A DNA stretch of 9,794 nucleotides from assembly GCA_005888515.1 (NCBI GenBank), contig VAZR01000181.1, positions 1 through 9,794 of the forward strand. Direction: 5' to 3'. This DNA comes from Alphaproteobacteria bacterium (GTDB taxonomy: Bacteria > Pseudomonadota > Alphaproteobacteria > ATCC43930 > CGMCC-115725). The notes beneath the pieces were generated by a model. That model saw only the letters and a list, made by a program, of their open reading frames with translations. It searched no databases and was not told the DNA's origin. Positions 1 through 7,059 of this stretch are shown piece by piece (position 1 is the stretch's first letter; every line of letters starts with the position of its first letter). A program made the translations under genes and the position numbers.

Positions 1-910
1 TGGCGACTTCCTTCCAATCCTTGCCGGCGGCGAGCGCTGCTTCGGCCTCTTTCGCCTTCTCCTCGGAAGACGACAGGATTTGCTGCACCTGGCGCTGCTC
101 GGGCGTCTCGAATTCGTCCTTGCGCTGCTCGTATTCCTCGCGCAGCTTGCTCTCCTGAACGTCCTCGGGTTTCGCGACATCGGAGGGGGCGAGGCTCGCC
201 ACGGTGAAGGCGCGGAACTCGGGGGCGCGGAACAAATCGGGGTGCGCTTCGTAAAATTTCGTCAGGTCCGCCTCGCTCGGCTGGCCGACATCTCTCACGC
301 TGGCCACCAGGAAGGCGACGATGTCGGCGAGCCGCTTCTCGCCGCGATGGCGGTACAGCGCCTCGACCACGGGGCGCGGCACCGCGATCCCCGCGGTAAT
401 CGCCTGCAGCAGATCGGCGCGCGGCAGGTCGCGGTGCAGGTGCGCGATCAGCTGATCCTCGCTCAGTCGGTTCATCATCAGCACCCGATTGAACAGGGCG
501 CGGTCGAAGCGGCCGTCTTCCCCCCGGAAAGCCGGGTTGTCGTATATCGCGCTGCGGATCACCTCATCCGACACATCGAGTTTTAGCCGCGCGGCTTCCT
601 GGTCGAGCAGGTCGCGGTCGATCAGCTGAGCAAGCAGCGTGTCGACAACCCCGAGCTGCTTGATCTGCTGCTGGTCGACGGCGCCGCCGAGCTGGGCGCG
701 CAACCGCTCCAGGGTCGGCTGCAGCAGCCGCTGCAGATCATCGGCGCGAATATTCGCATCGCCCACCGTGGCGATCACCGTATCGGGCGAGTGGCCCTGG
801 TAATAATCCGACCGGGTGTAGATGCCCCAGAACCCGAACGAGATGATCAGGAGTCCGAACAGGATCTTGGCGACAATGGATCCCGCCTTGGTGCGGAGCG
901 CTTGCAGCAT
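1..910 (-). CDS. ppiD: PpiD-type peptidyl-prolyl isomerase/periplasmic foldase, N-terminal part (3' end outside window)
   Basis: I translated the minus strand from the ATG at 910-908 and found 303 codons open to the window edge. The N-terminus (MLQALRTKAGSIVAKILFGL) has a short basic stretch and then one hydrophobic segment at about residues 11-31, which fits a signal anchor facing the periplasm. A SurA_N/PpiD-type chaperone region follows, with VGDANIRADDLQRL at about 48-61 and LAQLIDRDLLDQEAARLKL at about 95-113. A parvulin rotamase domain appears to begin near residue 268 (ETPEQRQVQQIL). Family members are about 620-640 residues, so roughly half is seen, and the catalytic part is missing from the window. 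PpiD proteins help outer-membrane and secreted proteins fold as they leave the Sec translocon. The gene is divergent from tpiA. No strong Shine-Dalgarno sequence precedes the ATG. SurA is less likely because the N-terminus is a membrane anchor rather than a cleavable signal. Confidence 0.9.
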   Translation of the reverse strand, partial: MLQALRTKAGSIVAKILFGLLIISFGFWGIYTRSDYYQGHSPDTVIATVGDANIRADDLQRLLQPTLERLRAQLGGAVDQQQIKQLGVVDTLLAQLIDRDLLDQEAARLKLDVSDEVIRSAIYDNPAFRGEDGRFDRALFNRVLMMNRLSEDQLIAHLHRDLPRADLLQAITAGIAVPRPVVEALYRHRGEKRLADIVAFLVASVRDVGQPSEADLTKFYEAHPDLFRAPEFRAFTVASLAPSDVAKPEDVQESKLREEYEQRKDEFETPEQRQVQQILSSSEEKAKEAEAALAAGKDWKEVA

Positions 911-939
911 CGGCGTGCCGGTGTGATCGTGGAGCACGA

Positions 940-968
940 TGTATAGAGACGGGGCAAGGGCGCCGCAA
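940..968 (-). promoter_or_regulatory. Candidate sigma70-type promoter for ppiD
   Basis: Read on the minus strand, TTGCGG (968-963) and TATACA (945-940) are separated by exactly 17 bases. The -10 box ends 29 bases before the ppiD ATG. The site is in the 100-bp divergent spacer between ppiD and tpiA. It is a motif match only. No comparably good plus-strand promoter for tpiA was seen in this spacer. Confidence 0.5.
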
Positions 969-1010
969 CCATTCGCCGGCGCCAGCCCGTCCGCGGCTCT
1001 GGGAGTGGAA

Positions 1011-1647
1011 ATGGCTGATCGAAAACCGCTGGTCGCCGGCAATTGGAAGATGAACGGGCTGCGCGCCGATGGCCTTGCGTTGGCGCGCGGCGTCGCCGAA
1101 CGGGCAAGCGAGCCGCATCGCTGCGAGCTGCTGATCTGCCCTCCCGCCACTTTGCTGACCGCGATCGGCGAAGCGTTGGCCGGTAGCGGCGTCGGGCTCG
1201 GCGGTCAGGATTGTCACCCCGAGCCGAAGGGTGCCTTCACCGGCTGCCTCAGCGCCGAGATGCTGAAGGACGCCGGCTGCAGCCATGCGATCGTCGTGCG
1301 TTGGCGAGACGCGCGCCGAACGTGAAGCAGGCCGCGCGACGGCCGTCGTCGCCGGCCAGCTGACGGGTTCGCTGCCTGATGGCGCCGATGCCGACAAGCT
1401 GATCGTCGCCTATGAGCCGGTCTGGGCGATCGGCACCGGGCTGACCCCCACAATGGCCGACATCGGCGAAATGCACGCCGCGATCCGTTCCCGCATTCCT
1501 GCAGGCACGCGGATCCTCTACGGCGGCTCGGTCAATCCGAAGAACGCTGGCGAGATCCTGGCGCTCGACGACGTCGATGGCGCGCTCGTCGGCGGCGCCA
1601 GCCTCAAAGCCGAAGATTTCTGGGCCATTGCCCAAGCATGCGGGTGA
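1011..1647 (+). pseudogene. tpiA: Triosephosphate isomerase, disrupted by an internal deletion and frameshift
   Basis: TpiA interconverts dihydroxyacetone phosphate and glyceraldehyde 3-phosphate in the cytoplasm. The start at 1011 has GGGAG at 1001-1005. Frame one reads MADRKPLVAGNWKMNG, with the substrate-binding lysine at residue 13, and continues through QDCHPEPKGAFTG to [14 protein letters not shown] at residue 95. It then runs out of homology and stops at TGA 1323-1325. Homology resumes in another frame at [14 protein letters not shown] (from 1297) and continues through [10 protein letters not shown], with the catalytic glutamate, and [16 protein letters not shown] to the stop at 1645-1647. 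Missing is the segment that normally reads GHSERR...HGE...VRAKAEAA, including the catalytic histidine. If the rest is colinear with relatives, about 95 bp are lost, and the loss must be 3n+2 bp. Neither fragment could form a working barrel. This could be a true lesion or a sequence or assembly error, since the gene is otherwise well conserved. Confidence 0.88.
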
Positions 1648-1731
1648 GATGTCGCGGGTAGCTTTTCGGCGGTAGCGATCGGGTGGCGAAGAGCCTACAT
1701 AAGACGTAACCCTGACATCGCCGCGGCGCCC

Positions 1732-2097
1732 ATGATCGTCTTGCTGTTCGTCGTTCACGTCCTGATCGCGTTGACGCTGGTCGGGGTGGTGCTGTTGCAG
1801 AAGAGCGAAGGCGGCGCCCTCGGCATGGGCGGCGGCGGCATGTCCGGCTTTATGACAGGCCGCTCGACCGCCAATCTGTTGACCCGCACGACGGCGATAC
1901 TGGCCGCGCTGTTCTTCCTGACCAGCATCTTTCTCGTGGTGTTCAGCAATGCCGGACGCGCGCCGCGCTCGATTGTCGACGAGGCGCCGCCGGGACCGAT
2001 CATGCCGCTCGCCCCGTCACCGGCGGCGCCGCAGGTACCAGTCGTTCCGACGACGCCCACGTTGCCGGCGCAACCGAGCCCGCCGCTCGCGAGGTGA
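1732..2097 (+). CDS. secG: Preprotein translocase subunit SecG
   Basis: SecG is the small non-essential subunit of the SecYEG inner-membrane channel and stimulates SecA-driven protein export. The 121-residue product shows the family layout: transmembrane segment 1 at about residues 2-22 (ending GVVLLQKSEGGALG), a cytoplasmic glycine-rich loop at 27-40, the conserved FMTGRSTANLLTRTTAILA at 40-58, and transmembrane segment 2 at about 53-72. APRSIVDE then leads into a proline-rich tail at 85-121, where 14 of 37 residues are proline. The ATG at 1732 was chosen because it begins directly with the first membrane segment. It has no clear Shine-Dalgarno sequence. The gene lies 84 bp after the broken tpiA, an order common in Alphaproteobacteria, so it may be co-transcribed with it. 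Confidence 0.93.
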   Translation: MIVLLFVVHVLIALTLVGVVLLQKSEGGALGMGGGGMSGFMTGRSTANLLTRTTAILAALFFLTSIFLVVFSNAGRAPRSIVDEAPPGPIMPLAPSPAAPQVPVVPTTPTLPAQPSPPLAR

Positions 2098-2106
2098 TCG
2101 AGCAGC

Positions 2107-2127
2107 AGCGAGGCCGAATCGCTTTTT
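2107..2127 (+). terminator. Possible weak intrinsic terminator after secG
   Basis: A 5-bp stem, AGCGA (2107-2111) with TCGCT (2119-2123), encloses a 7-base loop and runs into five T residues at 2123-2127, ten bases past the secG stop. The T-run is the best in the secG/pyrG spacer, but the stem is short, so termination may be partial. Confidence 0.4.
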
Positions 2128-2138
2128 AGGCGAGGAAA

Positions 2139-2174
2139 ATGGCTGGCCGATCGAAAGTTTGGGCCTGTCGGTAA
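2139..2174 (+). other. Tiny 11-codon ORF ahead of pyrG, possible leader peptide
   Basis: GAGGAAA directly precedes an ATG at 2139. The frame reads MAGRSKVWACR and stops at TAA 2172-2174. The hairpin at 2192-2217 begins 17 bases further on, and pyrG begins at 2318. A translated mini-ORF ahead of a hairpin is the layout of an attenuator leader. The peptide has no run of regulatory codons and the Shine-Dalgarno to ATG spacing is only 3 bases, so chance is a fair alternative. Confidence 0.2.
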
Positions 2175-2191
2175 TCGTTCAGCGCCGGTAA

Positions 2192-2217
2192 AGGGCCGAT
2201 GGCCGGTTGTCGGCCCT
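2192..2217 (+). promoter_or_regulatory. Perfect 8-bp hairpin in the pyrG leader
   Basis: AGGGCCGA (2192-2199) pairs perfectly with TCGGCCCT (2210-2217) around a 10-base loop. Competing pairings exist: GGGCC at 2161-2165 can pair with GGCCC at 2212-2216, and the two CCGG copies at 2186-2189 and 2203-2206 can pair with each other. No T-run follows, so it is not a standard intrinsic terminator. Whether it regulates pyrG is unknown. Confidence 0.4.
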
Positions 2218-2317
2218 GACTCGTATGTCATTGATTTACAAAGAGTCTGCGACCGGTGATCCGCGATCGCCGTTTTACCATGGGATGCCTATGCCGCTTG
2301 CTGTACTGTAAAGGTCC

Positions 2318-3946
2318 ATGACGCGGTTCATCTTTATCACCGGCGGCGTGGTCTCCTCTCTTGGTAAGGGTTTGTGCTCGGCAGCGCTGGGCGCGCTGCT
2401 GCAGGCGCGCGCCTTCAAGGTGCGCCTTCGCAAGCTCGATCCCTACCTTAATGTCGATCCCGGCACGATGAGCCCCTATCAGCACGGGGAAGTCTTCGTG
2501 ACCGATGACGGCGCGGAGACCGACCTCGATCTCGGCCATTACGAGCGCTACGTCGGGGTCGCCGCCCGCAAGAGCGACAGCGTGACGACCGGGCGCATCT
2601 ATTCGACCGTGATCGGCCGCGAGCGGCGCGGCGAATATCTCGGCGCGACGGTACAGGTGATCCCGCACGTCACCGACGCGATCAAGGAATTCATCACCGC
2701 CGATCTGACAGATGAGGATTTTGTGCTGTGCGAGATCGGCGGCACGGTCGGTGATATCGAGAGCCTGCCGTTCCTCGAAGCGATCCGACAGCTCGGCAAC
2801 GAGCTCGGCCGCGAACGCGTGTGCTTCGTGCACCTGACATTGGTGCCGTGGATCGCCTCGGCCGGCGAATTGAAGACCAAGCCGACCCAGCATTCGGCGA
2901 AGGAATTGCTTGGGCTCGGCATTCAGCCCGATATCCTGTTATGCCGCTGCGAGCGGCCGATCCCGGACGGCGCCCGCAAAAAGATTGCGCTGTTCTGCAA
3001 CCTGCGCGAATCCAGAGTCATCCCGGCGATCGATGTCGATACGATCTATGCCGTGCCCGGCTCCTATCACGCCGAAGGGTTCGACCGCGAGGTCTGCGCC
3101 CATTTCGGGCTCACCACGCGCGAACCCGATCTTTCCGGCTGGAATTCGATCGTCGATCGCATCCGGCGGCCCGAAGGCGAGGTCAACATCGCGATTGTCG
3201 GCAAATACACGCATCTGCCGGATAGCTACAAATCACTGGCCGAGGCGATGACCCATGGCGGCATCGCCAACAATGTCCGGGTCAAGCTCGACTGGATCGA
3301 TTCCGAGGTGTTCGAGACCGAGAGTGAGGCGCTGGAGAAATTGGAAGGGGTGCACGCGATCCTGGTCCCCGGGGGGTTCGGCGAGCGCGGCTCGGAGGGC
3401 AAGATCGAGGCAGCGCGGTTCGCCCGCGAGCGCAAGGTGCCGTATTTCGGTATCTGCTTCGGTATGCAGATGGCGGTGATCGAGGCGGCCCGGCATCTGG
3501 CGCGGCTGCCTGGCGCCGGCTCGACCGAGTTCGGCCAATGCGAGCATCCGGTGATCGGGCTGATGACCGAATGGATGCGCGGCAACATGCTGGAGCAGCG
3601 GGAGGCAAACGGTGACCTCGGCGGCACGATGCGGCTCGGCGCCTATGAGGCGGTGCTCGATCCGGAAAGCCGCGTCGCTGAAATCTACGGCGCCTCAAAT
3701 ATTAGTGAACGGCACCGCCATCGCTATGAGGTCAACATCGCCTATCGCGACAGCCTCGAAGAGGCGGGCTTGCGGTTCTCCGGCATGTCGCCCGACGGGC
3801 TGTTGCCGGAGATCGTCGAGATCCCGGACCACCCCTGGTTTATTGGCGTCCAGTTCCATCCCGAGCTGAAATCGAAACCGTTCGAGCCACACCCGCTGTT
3901 CACGTCCTTCGTCAAAGCCGCGGTCGACCAGTCGCGGCTGGTGTAA
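2318..3946 (+). CDS. pyrG: CTP synthase (glutamine-hydrolysing)
   Basis: PyrG makes CTP from UTP, ATP and glutamine in the cytoplasm, the last step of de novo pyrimidine nucleotide synthesis. The 542-residue product has the normal family length. The N-terminal synthetase domain (about 1-265) opens with the P-loop-like [10 protein letters not shown] at 9-18, followed by [20 protein letters not shown] and [11 protein letters not shown], whose Asp71 matches the Mg-binding aspartate of E. coli. [14 protein letters not shown] and [11 protein letters not shown] follow. The class I glutamine amidotransferase domain (about 290-535) contains PGGFGERG, the nucleophile elbow [10 protein letters not shown] with Cys380, and FHPE with His514 and Glu516, so the triad is complete. 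The ATG at 2318 has AAAGG at 2310-2314, slightly close. Upstream in-frame starts are not needed because the protein begins at the family's usual position. Confidence 0.98.
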   Translation: MTRFIFITGGVVSSLGKGLCSAALGALLQARAFKVRLRKLDPYLNVDPGTMSPYQHGEVFVTDDGAETDLDLGHYERYVGVAARKSDSVTTGRIYSTVIGRERRGEYLGATVQVIPHVTDAIKEFITADLTDEDFVLCEIGGTVGDIESLPFLEAIRQLGNELGRERVCFVHLTLVPWIASAGELKTKPTQHSAKELLGLGIQPDILLCRCERPIPDGARKKIALFCNLRESRVIPAIDVDTIYAVPGSYHAEGFDREVCAHFGLTTREPDLSGWNSIVDRIRRPEGEVNIAIVGKYTHLPDSYKSLAEAMTHGGIANNVRVKLDWIDSEVFETESEALEKLEGVHAILVPGGFGERGSEGKIEAARFARERKVPYFGICFGMQMAVIEAARHLARLPGAGSTEFGQCEHPVIGLMTEWMRGNMLEQREANGDLGGTMRLGAYEAVLDPESRVAEIYGASNISERHRHRYEVNIAYRDSLEEAGLRFSGMSPDGLLPEIVEIPDHPWFIGVQFHPELKSKPFEPHPLFTSFVKAAVDQSRLV

Positions 3947-3960
3947 ACATCATCCGCAGC

Positions 3961-4030
3961 CCCGGCGAAGGCCGGGACCCACTTTTCAGCAATCGAGAAG
4001 CGCGATAAGTGGATCCCGGTTTTCGCCGGG
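3961..4030 (+). repeat. Palindromic intergenic repeat (REP-like) between pyrG and kdsA
   Basis: The 24-base arms at 3961-3984 and 4007-4030 are inverted copies matching at 21 of 24 positions and enclose a 22-base centre. The arms contain CCCGGCGAA, CCGGGACCCAC and GTGGATCCCGG, with TTTTCGCCGGG at the far end. Two of the three mismatches can be wobble pairs in RNA. The element starts 14 bases after the pyrG stop. It resembles short palindromic elements scattered between genes in Bradyrhizobium-like genomes, though I cannot count copies here. The transcript would form a strong hairpin that could protect pyrG mRNA or cause partial termination. It has no T-run. Confidence 0.75.
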
Positions 4031-4041
4031 AATCCGGTTTC

Positions 4042-4049
4042 AGGGGGAG
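4042..4049 (+). promoter_or_regulatory. Ribosome binding site that sets the kdsA start
   Basis: AGGGGGAG lies 7 bases before the ATG at 4057. It favours that ATG over the in-frame GTG at 4009, which lies inside the right arm of the palindromic repeat and would add 16 residues unlike the family (MDPGFRRESGFRGSGD). Confidence 0.75.
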
Positions 4050-4056
4050 CGGGGAC

Positions 4057-4902
4057 ATGCAGCCGCGCCATGTTTCGATCGGCGACATCACACTAGCCAA
4101 CGATCTGCCGTTCGTGCTGATCGCCGGCCCCTGCGCGTTGGAGAGCCGGGCGCATGCGCTCGAGATCAGCGCCGCGTTGGTCGAGATCACCCGGAAGCTG
4201 GGCATTCCGCTCATTTACAAGACCTCGTTCGACAAGGCGAACCGCACCTCGCTGTCCGGCGCGCGCGGCATCGGCTTCGAAAGCGGGCTGCCGATCCTCG
4301 CCGAGATACGTGAGGCGCGTGGCATCCCGGTATTGACTGACGTGCATCTGCCCGAGCAATGCGGGCCGACCGCCGAAGCGATCGATGTCTTGCAGATCCC
4401 GGCCTATCTGTGCCGGCAAACAGACCTGCTCATTGCCGCCGCCAAAACGGGGGCTGCAATCAACATCAAGAAGGGCCAGTTCCTGGCGCCCTGGGACATG
4501 CAGCACGTCGCCGCCAAGGTCACGCAGAGCGGCAACGAGCGGGTGCTCCTGTGCGAGCGCGGCGCCAGCTTCGGCTACAACACGCTTGTTTCCGACATGC
4601 GTTCCCTGCCGATCCTCGCGGAGACCGGCTATCCGGTCGTGTTCGACGCCACCCATTCGGTGCAGCAGCCGGGCGGGCATGGGGGCCGGAGCGGCGGTGA
4701 GCGCCGCTTTGTCGAGACGCTTGCGAGAGCGGCGGTCGCGGTCAGCGTCGCGGCGGTATTCATGGAGACGCATGAAGATCCCGACCGGGCCCCCTCCGAC
4801 GGCCCGAATATGGTGCCGCTCCGCGCCCTGCCGGACCTCCTCGAAACGCTGATCGCCTTCGACCGCCTTGCCAAATCCCGGCCGCAACCAGTTGGCTCTT
4901 AA
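4057..4902 (+). CDS. kdsA: 2-dehydro-3-deoxyphosphooctonate aldolase (KDO-8-phosphate synthase), metal-dependent type
   Basis: KdsA condenses phosphoenolpyruvate with arabinose 5-phosphate to give KDO 8-phosphate, the first committed step to the Kdo of lipopolysaccharide inner core. The 281-residue product is a single TIM barrel of normal length. Motifs in order are NDLPFVLIAGPCALESR, YKTSFDKANRTSL, VLTDVHLPEQ, LQIPAYLCRQTDLL, INIKKGQFLAPWDM, CERGASFGYNTLV, FDATHSVQQPGG and APSDGPNM. Cys26, His200, Glu237 and Asp248 all sit 15 residues beyond the four metal ligands of the Aquifex enzyme as I recall them (Cys11, His185, Glu222, Asp233). E. coli, which needs no metal, has Asn at the cysteine position. 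That indicates the metal-dependent class. The gene follows pyrG after the palindromic repeat, and enolase, which makes its PEP substrate, is next. Confidence 0.97.
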   Translation: MQPRHVSIGDITLANDLPFVLIAGPCALESRAHALEISAALVEITRKLGIPLIYKTSFDKANRTSLSGARGIGFESGLPILAEIREARGIPVLTDVHLPEQCGPTAEAIDVLQIPAYLCRQTDLLIAAAKTGAAINIKKGQFLAPWDMQHVAAKVTQSGNERVLLCERGASFGYNTLVSDMRSLPILAETGYPVVFDATHSVQQPGGHGGRSGGERRFVETLARAAVAVSVAAVFMETHEDPDRAPSDGPNMVPLRALPDLLETLIAFDRLAKSRPQPVGS

Positions 4903-4942
4903 GGGACCGTCGGCGTTTCCGACCCCCTCTTGGCCGAAACTG

Positions 4943-6314
<1,372 letters not shown>

Positions 6315-6574
6315 ATTGCAGCCGCTTAACCGCGCTGAATGAATGTGCTGCTTCCATCCGCTGCGCGTTTTACCAAGACTCAACCTCAGACAAGTTCTCT
6401 AACGATATCAACTGTATAGACGGCGTCGTGAAGCGATCGAACGCCGATTCGCGTAATCTACCTGCTGAAAATGCGAATTTGCCGCTGAGTTATTAGCCAG
6501 TTTCTGACTCTATTCAGTGTTCAAGACGTTCTGCTGGTATTGACGCAGACGGCTGCAAGTGATTCTCTTGGCCG
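6315..6574. other. AT-richer spacer between eno and the ftsB-like gene
   Basis: These 260 bases carry no convincing gene. Composition is clearly different from the flanking genes: 25 of 60 bases are G or C at 6361-6420 and 27 of 60 at 6481-6540. It holds one small perfect dyad, CGGCGT (6421-6426) with ACGCCG (6441-6446), and a TTGACG at 6540-6545 without a good partner -10 box. A promoter for the downstream genes is likely here, but I cannot place it. Two short ORFs at 6339 and 6343 lack ribosome sites. Confidence 0.5.
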
Positions 6575-6898
6575 GTGATCGTATTTCGCGAAATGCGCCG
6601 CCGCGCCAAGGTGCTCGTCGCCCCCGTGTTGGGCTTGGCGCTGACCGGCTATTTCGCCTACCACCTCGTCGAGGGCGATCGCGGCCTGCGGGCCTGGATG
6701 CGGCTGACGCAGGAGCTGCGTAGCGCTAAGGCGGGGCTGGCCGATGTCGCTGCCGAGCGCGCCAAGCTCGAACGCCGGGCCAGCAACATGCGCTCCGGCC
6801 ACCTTGACCCGGACCTCCTCGACTCGCAGGTACGGCGGACGCTCGATTTCGCGGCGCCCGACGAAATCGTAATCATACAGCCGGCAAAACCGCGCTGA
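6575..6898 (+). CDS. ftsB: FtsB/DivIC-like septum formation initiator family protein
   Basis: FtsB-family proteins are small bitopic membrane proteins that join FtsL and FtsQ at the division septum and help activate septal wall synthesis. The 107-residue product has a short basic cytoplasmic N-terminus (FREMRRRAK), one transmembrane segment at about 12-30 (VLVAPVLGLALTGYFAYHLV), the GDRGL motif at 34-38, a coiled-coil stretch rich in Ala, Arg, Glu and Leu at about 42-72, and the conserved end LDPDLLDSQVRRTLDF and PDEIVI at 77-100. This position between eno and pdhA is usual in Alphaproteobacteria and is often labelled only septum formation initiator. The start is a GTG at 6575 without a clear ribosome site. 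An ATG at 6593 would shorten the protein by six residues. The family is confident. The exact symbol is less so, because FtsB, FtsL and DivIC are short and diverged. Confidence 0.82.
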   Translation: MIVFREMRRRAKVLVAPVLGLALTGYFAYHLVEGDRGLRAWMRLTQELRSAKAGLADVAAERAKLERRASNMRSGHLDPDLLDSQVRRTLDFAAPDEIVIIQPAKPR

Positions 6899-6925
6899 TC
6901 CCGCGCGGGCGAGGTTTTAGGCCAA

Positions 6926-6941
6926 GAGCCGATGCCGGCTC
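6926..6941 (+). other. Perfect 6-bp hairpin between the ftsB-like gene and pdhA
   Basis: GAGCCG (6926-6931) and CGGCTC (6936-6941) pair perfectly around the tetraloop ATGC. It lies 28 bases after the ftsB-like stop and 118 bases before pdhA. No T-run follows, so it may be a processing or pausing site, or chance in GC-rich sequence. A shorter palindrome, CCCGCGCGGG, lies at 6900-6909. Confidence 0.35.
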
Positions 6942-6963
6942 CTCCGTGGCCCTGGAAGCGCGC

Positions 6964-6974
6964 CGGACAGTCCG
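6964..6974. promoter_or_regulatory. Small dyad in the pdh leader, possible operator
   Basis: CGGAC and GTCCG are exact inverted repeats around one central A, 85 bases before the pdhA start. It does not resemble the known PdhR operator. The location in the leader of the pyruvate dehydrogenase operon is the only functional hint. Confidence 0.15.
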
Positions 6975-7045
6975 CTTGCAGCCCAGCGAATGATGCTCCT
7001 GAGGTTGCAAACCGCGGGATTTGACACCATGCTTCGGGGCAACCC

Positions 7046-7050
7046 GGAGG
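7046..7050 (+). promoter_or_regulatory. Ribosome binding site that sets the pdhA start
   Basis: GGAGG, followed by AAAG, lies 9 bases before the ATG at 7060. It supports this start over the in-frame TTG at 7021, whose extra 13 residues would be encoded through the ribosome site itself. Confidence 0.8.
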
Positions 7051-7059
7051 AAAGCCAGA

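Noticed and set aside
80..586. 168-codon plus-strand open frame near the window start
   Set aside because: It is antisense to the PpiD coding region, which I translated without a stop and which shows family motifs.
1285..1647. 120-codon frame as a separate functional gene
   Set aside because: It is the 3' part of tpiA after the frameshift. It lacks the N-terminal lysine and half of the barrel and has no ribosome site.
4009..4056. Upstream in-frame GTG start for kdsA
   Set aside because: It lies within the palindromic repeat arm, and the added 16 residues do not match the family. The ATG at 4057 has a good ribosome site.
6339..6419. Short ORFs of 26 and 19 codons just after eno
   Set aside because: No ribosome site and no recognisable sequence; such short frames are expected by chance in this AT-richer spacer.
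7021..7026. TTGACA as a -35 box for pdhA
   Set aside because: The bases about 17 downstream (ccggag) do not resemble a -10 box, and they form part of the ribosome binding site.
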